DNA of 8,995 nt from Lachnospiraceae bacterium UBA3287 (GCA_002362155.1 DETN01000133.1:1-8995); one strand, 5' to 3'. Positions 1 through 6,504 are shown, counted from the stretch's first letter. The notes: generated by a model not told the origin, from the sequence alone. Numbers and translations are program-made.

Positions 1-2057
1 ACAGATACATGGAAGTATGGAACGTCGTATTCTCCCAGTTCAACAACGACGGCCACGGCAACTATACCGATCTGGTCCAGAAGAACATCGATACCGGCAT
101 GGGACTGGAGCGTCTGGCAGTGGCTGTCCAGGACGTGGACTCCATCTTTGACGTAGATACCATCCGTGCCCTCCGCGACGAGATCTGCCGCATGGCAGGC
201 AAAGAATACGGTGTGGACTACGATACCGACGTATCCATCCGTATCGTGACCGACCATATCCGTTCCGCCACCTTCATGATCTCCGACGGCATCATGCCCA
301 CCAATGAAGGCAGGGGCTATGTCCTTCGCCGCATCATCCGCCGGGCCATCCGCCACGGCAGAAAGCTGGGCATCCAGGGCTCCTTCATGGAAGAACTGGC
401 CAAGGCTGTCATCGAAGGCTCCAAGGGAGGCTATCCCGAGCTGGAGACCAAGAGGACCTTTATCCTCAAGAACATCGCCGGCGAAGAAGAGAAATTCGAC
501 AAGACCATCGACCAGGGCCTTTCCATCCTGGCAGGCCTGATCGACCAGATGAAGGAAGAGGGCAGGACTGTCCTGGACGGCACCAACGCTTTCCGTCTCT
601 ATGACACCTACGGCTTCCCCATCGAATCCACCCAGGAAGAGCTGGAAGAGAAGGGTCTTTCCGTAGATCTGGACGGTTTCTACAAGGCCCAGAAGGAACA
701 CCGCGAAAAGGCAAAGGGCTCCTGGCACAAGACCAGCATGTCCGGCGCAGAAGCCACCGTCTACGACGAGATGGACGCTTCCGTCAACTCCTGCTTCGAG
801 GGCTACGACAGGCTGGAAGAAGAAGCAAAGATCACATATATGACTTCTGACGGCGAGATCCAGGACGCTCTGACCGACGGCATGGAAGGCTCCATCATTA
901 CCGACGTGACGCCTTTCTACGGCACCATGGGCGGACAGTGCGGCGATATCGGAACCATTGTATCTCCCGAAGGCGAGTTTGCTGTTAAGGAGACCCAGCA
1001 TGTGGCCGGCTCCAAGATCGCCCATATCGGAACCGTTACAAAGGGCATGTTCAGGACCGGTGACAGCGTTACCATGAAGGTGGACGCCGAGAACCGCATG
1101 AAGACCTGCCGCAACCATTCCGCAACCCACCTGCTGCAGAAGGCCCTCAGGGATATCCTGGGCGACCATGTAGAGCAGAAGGGCTCCTATCAGGACGCTG
1201 ACAGGACCAGGTTCGATTTCAGCCATTTCCAGGCCATGACCTCCGAAGAGATCAAAGCCGTTGAGAAGGCTGTCAATGACAGGATCGCGGCAGCGGCTCC
1301 CGTGGAAACAAAGGTCATGGGCATCGAGGATGCCAGAAAGTCCGGCGCCATGGCTCTGTTCGGCGAGAAGTACGGCGAAGAAGTCCGCGTGGTCTCCATG
1401 ACGGATTCCGTTGAGCTCTGCGGCGGCACCCATGTAAAGAACACCAGCCAGATCGGCCAGTTCAAGATCCTTTCCGAGAGCGGCATAGCGGCAGGCGTAA
1501 GACGTATCGAAGCCATCACCGGCACCAACGTCACTGCCTACTACCAGAACCTGGAAGAGGAAGTGAACGCGGCGGCAGCCCTCCTGAAAGCTACACCCGC
1601 CACCCTGGCAGACCATATCAGAAAGCTCCAGGAAGAGCTGAAGGCTGTCAGAAGCGAGAACGAATCCCTGAAGAACAAGGAAGCCCAGGGCGCTCTGGGC
1701 GATGTCATGAACAAGGTGGTGGAAGTCTCCGGCGTCAAGTTCCTGGCAGCAGCCGTCAAGGACGTAGACATGAACGAGCTCCGCAACCTGGGCGACCAGC
1801 TGAAAGAGAAGATTGGCAGCGGCGTGATCCTTCTGATCTCCGACAAGGACGGCAAGGTATCCATGATGACCATGGCTACCGACGATGCAGTGAAGAAGGG
1901 CGCCCACGCGGGCAACCTGATCAAGGCCATCGCCAAGGAAGTCGGCGGAGGCGGCGGCGGCCGTCCCAATATGGCCCAGGCCGGCGGCAAGAACCCTGCA
2001 GGCATCCCCGCAGCCCTCGAAAAGGCAAAAGAAGCTCTGGCAGGTATGATCAAATGA
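1..2057 (+). CDS. alaS: Alanyl-tRNA synthetase, 5'-truncated by window edge
   Basis: Charges tRNA-Ala with alanine in the cytoplasm and hydrolyses mischarged Ser/Gly-tRNA-Ala. The frame is open through the left edge (first full codon at 3), so the first ATG at 9 is internal. The 684 codons visible against a family length near 880 imply that about 190 N-terminal residues, including motifs 1 and 2, are outside. Seen in order: the WNVVFSQFN segment of the catalytic domain; class II motif 3 DTGMGLER (90-113); the tRNA-recognition region; the editing domain with zinc ligands HSATH (1116-1130) and CGGTH (1419-1433); a heptad-like helical linker (about 1596-1680); and the C-Ala domain ending in the six-glycine GGGGGGRPNMAQAGGK signature (1944-1991). 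All diagnostic residues are intact and codon use is strongly biased, as expected for a highly expressed gene. Its stop overlaps the next gene's start. Confidence 0.98.
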   Translation, partial: RYMEVWNVVFSQFNNDGHGNYTDLVQKNIDTGMGLERLAVAVQDVDSIFDVDTIRALRDEICRMAGKEYGVDYDTDVSIRIVTDHIRSATFMISDGIMPTNEGRGYVLRRIIRRAIRHGRKLGIQGSFMEELAKAVIEGSKGGYPELETKRTFILKNIAGEEEKFDKTIDQGLSILAGLIDQMKEEGRTVLDGTNAFRLYDTYGFPIESTQEELEEKGLSVDLDGFYKAQKEHREKAKGSWHKTSMSGAEATVYDEMDASVNSCFEGYDRLEEEAKITYMTSDGEIQDALTDGMEGSIITDVTPFYGTMGGQCGDIGTIVSPEGEFAVKETQHVAGSKIAHIGTVTKGMFRTGDSVTMKVDAENRMKTCRNHSATHLLQKALRDILGDHVEQKGSYQDADRTRFDFSHFQAMTSEEIKAVEKAVNDRIAAAAPVETKVMGIEDARKSGAMALFGEKYGEEVRVVSMTDSVELCGGTHVKNTSQIGQFKILSESGIAAGVRRIEAITGTNVTAYYQNLEEEVNAAAALLKATPATLADHIRKLQEELKAVRSENESLKNKEAQGALGDVMNKVVEVSGVKFLAAAVKDVDMNELRNLGDQLKEKIGSGVILLISDKDGKVSMMTMATDDAVKKGAHAGNLIKAIAKEVGGGGGGRPNMAQAGGKNPAGIPAALEKAKEALAGMIK

Positions 2058-2521
2058 TCAGAAGAGCCCAAAAGCGGGATATCCCCGAACTTGCAAGGCT
2101 TCTGTACCAGGTCAACAACGTCCACGCAGAGGGCCGTCCGGACCTCTTCCGGATGGACCAAAGAAAATACAACGATGAAGATCTTTCCCTGATCCTGGAG
2201 GACCAGGGAAAGGCCGTCTTCGTCCTGACGGAGGACGATGAGGCCGTGAAGGGCTATGCCTTCTGTCTCTTCGAGATCTACGAAGGCGACCACAACATGG
2301 TGGACAGGAAGACCCTCTACATCGACGACATCTGTGTGGACGAGGCCTGCCGCAGACAGCATGTGGGAGAAGACCTCTATCATCACGTACTTGCCTTTGC
2401 AAAGGAAAACGGCTTCTACAACGTTACCCTCAATGTCTGGTCATGCAATCCGGGCGCCCGCCTTTTCTACGAAAAGATGGGAATGATCCCATACAAGACC
2501 TGCATGGAGGTCATACTTTAA
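2054..2521 (+). CDS. GNAT-family N-acetyltransferase
   Basis: A 155-residue single-domain protein of the acetyl-CoA-dependent GNAT superfamily; the acceptor substrate cannot be read from sequence. Seen: the N-terminal IRRAQKRDIPELARLL pattern typical of beta1-alpha1; the central strand TLYIDDICVDEACRRQ leading into the acetyl-CoA pyrophosphate loop RRQHVGED, which has the Q-x-x-G core but not the usual final Gly/Ala; then a C-terminal strand and helix with NVWSCNPGARLFYEKMGM, the common N-x-x-A-x-x-x-Y-x-K-x-G-F/M ending. The ATG overlaps the alaS stop as ATGA and no strong Shine-Dalgarno precedes it, so it is probably translated by coupling to alaS and co-transcribed with it. It could be a protein, amino-acid or small-molecule acetyltransferase; the pairing with alaS is suggestive only of co-expression. 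Confidence 0.9.
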   Translation: MIRRAQKRDIPELARLLYQVNNVHAEGRPDLFRMDQRKYNDEDLSLILEDQGKAVFVLTEDDEAVKGYAFCLFEIYEGDHNMVDRKTLYIDDICVDEACRRQHVGEDLYHHVLAFAKENGFYNVTLNVWSCNPGARLFYEKMGMIPYKTCMEVIL

Positions 2522-2537
2522 GTGATTTGTCCGACAT

Positions 2538-2552
2538 AATTTCGAAGAAATT
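2538..2552. repeat. AT-rich inverted repeat between GNAT gene and rpsU promoter
   Basis: A perfect 6-bp inverted repeat, AATTTC-GAA-GAAATT, sits 16 bp after the GNAT stop and just upstream of the rpsU -35 box. It is followed by TT-G-TT rather than a clean T tract. It could be a weak terminator for the alaS unit or a small operator; neither is proven. Confidence 0.4.
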
Positions 2553-2558
2553 TTGTTG

Positions 2559-2586
2559 TTGACGAATGTCCGAAGTATGATATAAT
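2559..2586 (+). promoter_or_regulatory. Sigma-A-type promoter of rpsU with extended -10
   Basis: TTGACG (2559-2564) and a perfect TATAAT (2581-2586) are separated by 16 bp, and the -10 is preceded by TGA at 2578-2580, which fits the TGn extended -10 element. This is the best promoter match in the window. Transcription would begin around 2592-2594, giving a leader of about 80 nt before the rpsU start. Confidence 0.85.
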
Positions 2587-2631
2587 TCAATATGTGTGTG
2601 TTTAAAACATATATAAAAAATATTATTAACC

Positions 2632-2658
2632 CAGTCAGTTCAAAACCTGAAGGGACTG
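2632..2658 (+). promoter_or_regulatory. Hairpin in rpsU leader next to the Shine-Dalgarno
   Basis: CAGTC pairs with GACTG, then a 2x2 internal loop (AG/GG), then TTCA pairs with TGAA around the loop AAACC. The hairpin ends two bases before the AAGGGAGG ribosome site. The arrangement would suit translational control, for example autoregulation by S21, but only the fold is seen; the function is inference. Confidence 0.45.
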
Positions 2659-2666
2659 AAGGGAGG
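2659..2666 (+). promoter_or_regulatory. Shine-Dalgarno of rpsU, decides the GTG start
   Basis: AAGGGAGG lies 9 bases before GTG at 2676. It selects this GTG over the upstream GTG at 2670, which is followed at once by the stop TAA. Confidence 0.8.
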
Positions 2667-2675
2667 GTAGTGTAA

Positions 2676-2852
2676 GTGTCTAGCGTAATTGTAAAAGAGA
2701 ACGAAACTCTGGACAGCGCTCTTCGCCGCTTCAAGAGAAGCTGCGCCAAGGCCGGCATCCAGCAGGAAATTCGTAAGAGAGAGCATTACGAGAAGCCTAG
2801 CGTAAAGCGTAAGAAAAAGTCTGAAGCTGCTAGAAAGCGTAAGTATAACTAA
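2676..2852 (+). CDS. rpsU: 30S ribosomal protein S21 (bS21)
   Basis: A 58-residue, very basic protein of the small ribosomal subunit, placed near the anti-Shine-Dalgarno end of 16S rRNA and needed for efficient initiation. The translation starts at GTG and reads (M)SSVIVKENETLDSALRRF, then KRSCAKAGIQQEIRKREHY, then a lysine/arginine-rich tail ending in ARKRKYN. This matches the bS21 pattern throughout: the x-V-x-V-x-x-N-E-x-x-x-x-A-L-R-R-F-K-R opening, the E-x-R-K-R-E-x-Y-E-K-P-S middle and the basic C-terminal helix. Length is normal for Firmicutes. It has its own strong promoter, a leader hairpin and an intrinsic terminator 19 bases after the stop, so it is a monocistronic unit. It is often overlooked because of its size and GTG start. 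Confidence 0.97.
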   Translation: MSSVIVKENETLDSALRRFKRSCAKAGIQQEIRKREHYEKPSVKRKKKSEAARKRKYN

Positions 2853-2871
2853 ATGCTGATGAGTTGTATGA

Positions 2872-2901
2872 GGGTCCCCTGCCTGGCAGGGGATCCTTTT
2901 T
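2872..2901 (+). terminator. Intrinsic terminator of rpsU
   Basis: A 10-bp stem (GGGTCCCCTG against CAGGGGATCC, with one G-T wobble) closes a CCTGG loop and is followed directly by five T (2897-2901). It starts 19 bases after the rpsU stop codon. Confidence 0.92.
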
Positions 2902-2945
2902 ACATACAGGCACTGTTAAGTGCGGTATTCATTTGAAGGGATTTA

Positions 2946-2954
2946 TGGTATATA
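2946..2954 (+). promoter_or_regulatory. Candidate extended -10 promoter for the phosphoesterase-scpAB unit
   Basis: TGG followed by TATATA resembles an extended -10 element in the short gap after the rpsU terminator, where a promoter for the next unit is expected. No convincing -35 box lies 16-18 bp upstream, so the call is weak. Confidence 0.35.
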
Positions 2955-2961
2955 TGTAAAT

Positions 2962-2976
2962 GTCCGGCTTCCGGAC
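2962..2976 (+). repeat. Short perfect hairpin in phosphoesterase leader
   Basis: GTCCGG-CTT-CCGGAC forms a perfect 6-bp GC-rich stem with a 3-base loop. It would be at or near the 5' end of a transcript starting from the candidate promoter at 2946-2954. It could stabilise the mRNA 5' end; no T tract follows, so it is not a terminator. Confidence 0.4.
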
Positions 2977-3004
2977 GGTGCCTTTCAAAGTCTGAACTTT
3001 CTGC

Positions 3005-3010
3005 AGAGGA
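3005..3010 (+). promoter_or_regulatory. Shine-Dalgarno that sets the phosphoesterase start
   Basis: AGAGGA lies 5 bases before ATG 3016. The same frame is open back to GTG 2920, but that codon has no ribosome site and the extra 32 residues do not look like a signal or a family N-terminus. Confidence 0.7.
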
Positions 3011-3015
3011 AAACT

Positions 3016-3909
3016 ATGAAGCTTTTTCTGTATCTTCTGGGAGCGCTGATCCTGCTGGGTCTGGCGGTCCTTGTGACTGACAACAACCGGTTTGTCATAA
3101 GAAAATATAAGATCAGGGGATCCGGGGTGAAAAAGCCTCTCAGGATCACTTTCCTGACGGATCTGCACGAGAACGCCTACGGCGCAGGCAACAGCAGGCT
3201 TTCGGACGCGATCCGCAGGACAAAGCCCGACCTGATCCTGATCGGGGGCGACCTGATCATATCCTCCACAGCCGGGAAAAGCAGAAACTGGATCCGCCAT
3301 ACGGCAGCGCTGATGCAGGGCATCAGAGGGATCTGCCCCATGTACTATGTGGACGGCAACCATGAAATGCGGCTCCGGGACCCCGAATACGGTCTGGAAG
3401 ACTGCTACGGAGAACTGGAAAAGATCCTGAAGGAAGCGGGAGCCCTTCCCCTGCATAACTGCAGGACCCTCCTGGAGGAATACGGGGTCAGCCTCTGCGG
3501 GCTGGAGCTGGACAAGGACTGCTACCTCCGCTTTCGTCGGAAGGACCTTTCTCCTTCCGATATAGAAAAGAAGATCGGCAGGGCGGATCCGGACCGCTTT
3601 ACCCTTCTTCTGACCCATAACCCGGACTATTTCAGGGTCTATGCCCTCTGGGGGGCCGACGCGGTCCTTTCGGGACACGTACACGGCGGCATCGTACGGA
3701 TCCCCTTTACCAGACAGGGGGTCATCAATCCCTGCTTCCGTCTTTTCCCCCGGTATTCCGGTGGCAGATACGAAACGGAAACAGGAGAGGGGAAAGGGAA
3801 GCACAGCGCCTCCATGATCCTCAGCTGCGGCCTGGGCATGCATACACTGCCCGTCAGAGCATTCAATCCGGCGGAGCTTTCCGTCATCGATATTGTTCCG
3901 GAATCATGA
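3016..3909 (+). CDS. Membrane-anchored calcineurin-type metallophosphoesterase, YkuE/YaeI-like
   Basis: A 297-residue binuclear-metal phosphoesterase, probably attached to the outer face of the membrane by its N-terminal helix (residues about 3-20, LFLYLLGALILLGLAVLV). Metal-ligand motifs are all visible: D49-x-H51 in TFLTDLHE, GGD at 77-79, GNHE at 114-117, H201 in LLTHNPDYF, and GHVH at 220-223. The order and spacing match the family, and the C-terminal CGLGMHTLPVRAFNPAELSV stretch is typical of YkuE-like proteins. Family members include a lipid A precursor (UDP-diacylglucosamine) hydrolase in some bacteria and a poorly defined Firmicutes phosphodiesterase; the substrate here is unknown. 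The stop is 3 bases before the scpA ATG, so it is the first gene of the scpAB unit. The start at 3016 was chosen for its ribosome site and the membrane helix that begins there. Confidence 0.9.
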   Translation: MKLFLYLLGALILLGLAVLVTDNNRFVIRKYKIRGSGVKKPLRITFLTDLHENAYGAGNSRLSDAIRRTKPDLILIGGDLIISSTAGKSRNWIRHTAALMQGIRGICPMYYVDGNHEMRLRDPEYGLEDCYGELEKILKEAGALPLHNCRTLLEEYGVSLCGLELDKDCYLRFRRKDLSPSDIEKKIGRADPDRFTLLLTHNPDYFRVYALWGADAVLSGHVHGGIVRIPFTRQGVINPCFRLFPRYSGGRYETETGEGKGKHSASMILSCGLGMHTLPVRAFNPAELSVIDIVPES

Positions 3910-3912
3910 TCT

Positions 3913-6156
3913 ATGAATAATGTGACACCCATACCGGTCAGACTGGAGGCCTTCGAAGGCCCCCTGGACCTGCTCCTTCATCTGATCGACAAGAACAAAA
4001 TCAATATATATGATATCCCGGTCTCCGAGATCACAGACCAGTACCTGGACTATGTTCAGCAGATGAAGGAAGAAAAGCTGGAGGTGGCCAGTGAGTTCCT
4101 GGTCATGGCAGCCACCCTTCTGGACATAAAAAGCCGTATGCTCCTGCCCAGAGAGGAAAAGGAGGACGAGGAGGAAGAAGGAGATCCCAGGGAAGAACTG
4201 GTCCAGCGTCTTCTGGATTACAAGCTGACGAAATATCAGTCGGAAGAGCTGAAGGACAAAAGTCTGGAAGCCTCCAGAAATGTATTCCGCGGTCAGGACC
4301 TGCCCAGAGAGGTCAGGGACTATCAGCCGCCCATAGACTACGACGAACTTCTGGGAGATACCACTCTGAAGAACCTGACGAAGATCTTTGAGGATGTGCT
4401 GAAACGGCAGAAGAACCGTGTGGATCCGGTCAGGAGTACCTTCGGAAGGATCCGGAAGGAAGAAGTCAGCATCGAAGAGAGAACGGAAGAACTGCAGGAA
4501 TTCTTCAGGAGTCATTCCAGGACCAGCTTCCGGGCGCTTCTGGAGGGACAGAAGACCAGACAGACTCTGATCGTCACCTTTCTGATCCTGCTGGACTTCA
4601 TCAAGTCCGGCATCATCCATGTCAGACAGAGCCAGATCTTCGGCGAGATCGAGATCTTTGCGGGAGCCCTTCCCGCAGGCGGCATGGGCCCCCAGGAGAC
4701 CATGCCCGGTACCAGAGCGGAAGCCAGAGCGCTCAGAAAGGCCCAGAAGCAGAAGGAGAAGCAGGCAGCTGCGAAAGCAGAAAAAGCCGCAAATGACCAG
4801 GAAGCGGAGGCGCAGATCCCTCAGACGGAGCAGCTTTCCCTTACTGAAGGAAGGACAGTCCCGGAGGCTGTATCTTCCCTTCAGCCCAGAGTGGTCCTCT
4901 CCCAGCCTGGACAGGGCGTAAGACAGGATCAGCTGAAGGACGCGGAAGAATATATCGTGACCCGGGTATCCGGAAAGAAAAGGGAAGAAGAGACGGACAG
5001 CAGTCTTAATATAGAAGAAAGTCCATCGGAAAAGGCTGAAGACAGGATTGAAATCCCGGAGGAAGAAAGTCCGGATGCCGGCCCCGCAGCCCCTGCAGAA
5101 GCAGAGGAAGCGGAGAATGAGGAGGCGGTTCCCGCAAAGGAGGGCGAAGTCCTGCCGGAGACAGAGTGTCCCGAAGAAGAGGAATCCGAAGAAGAATATG
5201 AGGACGATCCGGAAGAAGAGCCGGCTGAGTATGATCCGGAAGAATCCATGGAATCTGAAGAATCCGACGTGTATCGACTGATCCGGTCAAAGGACTGGGA
5301 AAGAGTCCTGGACGAATATATGGAGGACGAAGGCCTGGCGGATCTTCTTGAAGAAGAGAAAGCGGAAGATGCCGATGCAAAGGAGCTCCCGGATGCTTCT
5401 TTGGAGGAAGCGGAAGGCCCCATGCAGGACCGGACCGGGGACACAGAGGATTCACCTCTGACTGATTCCGAAGAGGCCGGGGAGGAAGAGGAAGACTTTC
5501 CGGTTTCCGAGGCGGATGAAGAAATGGCAGGCCCCAGGCTCAGGGAGGATGCATCTGCGGCTGAGCCTTCCGGAGAAGAAGCGTCTGTCTCCCCGGAGGA
5601 GGAAGTCTCTGAAGTTATATCTGCCGCAGAGGAAATTTGCGATCCGGCACGGGATATGAGGCCTGAAGCAGCAGAAGAAGAGCCCCCGGAAAGAGAAGAA
5701 ATACTTGACAGGGAGACTTCTGAAGAGCAAGATACGGCAGTGAAGACATCTGCCTGTGAAGAAGAATCCGCCGGACCCGTTTCCCAGGCTCCCGGAGCCC
5801 CGGAGGAGACAGCAGGGGAAGAGGAAGAGGCAGGCAGAGAAAAGGAAGAAATACAGGAAGCCGCCCTGCCGGCCGAAAGACCGGAGAGCCGGGCAGAAGA
5901 TCTGTCTGAAGGACCTGTGGAGGAAGAATGGAAAAAAGTCAGATACCTGCAGCCATCGAGGCTGTACTTTTCGCCATGGGCGGGTCGGTGGAAGTCTCCG
6001 AGATCGCTCAGGCCCTCGAAATCACGGAGCAGGATGCCTGGGAGGCAGTGGAAGCGATCAGAGAGAAGCTTGGCCATGAGGGCAGCGGCCTTCAGATCAA
6101 TCGCTATGACGGCGCCGTGCAGCTCTCCACCAGAGCAGAATACTACGAATACCTGA
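3913..6156 (+). CDS. scpA: Segregation and condensation protein A with giant acidic tail
   Basis: Kleisin subunit that bridges the SMC ATPase heads and binds ScpB in the chromosome-condensing complex. Residues 1-250 are an ordinary ScpA: N-terminal VRLEAFEGPLDLLLHLIDKN, the ASEFLVMAATLLDIKSRMLL helix, and a C-terminal winged-helix segment ending QIFGEIEIFAG. Bacillus ScpA stops near here (251 aa). This protein goes on to residue 747. Residues about 267-294 form a K/R/Q/A-rich probable helix. Residues about 300-672 are Glu/Asp-rich and probably disordered; in 419-451, 20 of 33 residues are acidic. One less acidic island, with VYRLIRSKDWERVLDEYM, lies at about 453-470. From residue 673 the frame runs inside scpB for 229 nt and turns basic, Arg/Ser/Pro-rich, which looks like non-native reading. 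The phosphoesterase stop lies 3 bases upstream and the Shine-Dalgarno is weak, so coupling is likely. The core identity is firm; the C-terminus beyond residue 672 is doubtful. Confidence 0.93.
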   Translation: MNNVTPIPVRLEAFEGPLDLLLHLIDKNKINIYDIPVSEITDQYLDYVQQMKEEKLEVASEFLVMAATLLDIKSRMLLPREEKEDEEEEGDPREELVQRLLDYKLTKYQSEELKDKSLEASRNVFRGQDLPREVRDYQPPIDYDELLGDTTLKNLTKIFEDVLKRQKNRVDPVRSTFGRIRKEEVSIEERTEELQEFFRSHSRTSFRALLEGQKTRQTLIVTFLILLDFIKSGIIHVRQSQIFGEIEIFAGALPAGGMGPQETMPGTRAEARALRKAQKQKEKQAAAKAEKAANDQEAEAQIPQTEQLSLTEGRTVPEAVSSLQPRVVLSQPGQGVRQDQLKDAEEYIVTRVSGKKREEETDSSLNIEESPSEKAEDRIEIPEEESPDAGPAAPAEAEEAENEEAVPAKEGEVLPETECPEEEESEEEYEDDPEEEPAEYDPEESMESEESDVYRLIRSKDWERVLDEYMEDEGLADLLEEEKAEDADAKELPDASLEEAEGPMQDRTGDTEDSPLTDSEEAGEEEEDFPVSEADEEMAGPRLREDASAAEPSGEEASVSPEEEVSEVISAAEEICDPARDMRPEAAEEEPPEREEILDRETSEEQDTAVKTSACEEESAGPVSQAPGAPEETAGEEEEAGREKEEIQEAALPAERPESRAEDLSEGPVEEEWKKVRYLQPSRLYFSPWAGRWKSPRSLRPSKSRSRMPGRQWKRSERSLAMRAAAFRSIAMTAPCSSPPEQNTTNT
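5919..5923 (+). promoter_or_regulatory. Shine-Dalgarno of scpB inside scpA
   Basis: GGAGG within the Glu-Glu codons of scpA lies 4 bases before ATG 5928, a slightly tight spacing. It supports independent initiation of ScpB despite the long overlap. Similar GGAGG/GAGGAA strings recur along the acidic tail because of its glutamate codons. Confidence 0.6.
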
Positions 6157-6497
6157 TCAGGATCGCTTCGGTTCCCAAAAAGCAGACCCTGACCAGCGCC
6201 ATGCTGGAGACCCTGTCCATCATCGCCTACAGACAGCCTGTGACCAGAGCCGAGATCGAGCATATCCGGGGCGTCAACAGCGACCACTCCGTCAACAGGC
6301 TGCTCAGTTATGACCTGGTGGAGGAAGTGGGCAGAAAGGAAGCTCCCGGAAGACCTATTCTTTTCGGTACCACGGAACAGTTCCTCCGCACCTTCGGCAT
6401 TTCCTCCCTGGCAGACCTGCCCCAGACGGACGCGGTCAGGATGGCCGAGTTCCGGCAGGAAGCGGAAGAAGAGGCCGGGGCCGATCTGGACATCTGA
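5928..6497 (+). CDS. scpB: Segregation and condensation protein B
   Basis: Dimeric winged-helix protein that binds the ScpA linker and completes the SMC-ScpAB condensin complex on the nucleoid. At 189 residues it has normal length. Seen: IPAAIEAVLFAMGGSVEVSE, the usual N-terminal opening of the first winged helix; TSAMLETLSIIAYRQPVTRA followed by EIEHIRGVNSD, the most conserved ScpB segment; and GRPILFGTTEQFLRTFGISS, the conserved C-terminal motif, followed by an acidic end. The start at 5928 is fixed by the ScpB N-terminus and the GGAGG upstream. It overlaps the scpA frame by 229 nt, far more than the few bases common for this pair. A run of six A (5932-5937) directly after the start is the one place where a single-base shift joins the scpA frame to scpB. 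Confidence 0.96.
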   Translation: MEKSQIPAAIEAVLFAMGGSVEVSEIAQALEITEQDAWEAVEAIREKLGHEGSGLQINRYDGAVQLSTRAEYYEYLIRIASVPKKQTLTSAMLETLSIIAYRQPVTRAEIEHIRGVNSDHSVNRLLSYDLVEEVGRKEAPGRPILFGTTEQFLRTFGISSLADLPQTDAVRMAEFRQEAEEEAGADLDI

Positions 6498-6504
6498 GAG
6501 CGTA

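Noticed and set aside
1541..2386. A 281-codon open frame on the - strand across the alaS/GNAT junction
   Set aside because: It spans two real genes on the other strand and has no protein-like motif.
2855..2862. CTGATGAG after rpsU, resembling a hammerhead ribozyme core
   Set aside because: No matching GAAA strand, stems I-III or cleavage site follow; the sequence leads straight into the rpsU terminator.
2920..3015. A GTG start giving 32 extra residues on the phosphoesterase
   Set aside because: There is no ribosome site at 2920, and ATG 3016 has AGAGGA at good spacing and begins the membrane helix.
2929..3843. A 304-codon open frame on the - strand opposite the phosphoesterase
   Set aside because: The + strand carries every metallophosphoesterase metal motif in order; the antisense product has no recognisable feature or ribosome site.
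4929..6287. A 452-codon serine-rich open frame on the - strand
   Set aside because: It is the shadow of the Glu-rich scpA tail: GAA/GAG codons read on the opposite strand give Ser codons and few stops. It also crosses the firmly identified start of scpB and has no recognised domain.
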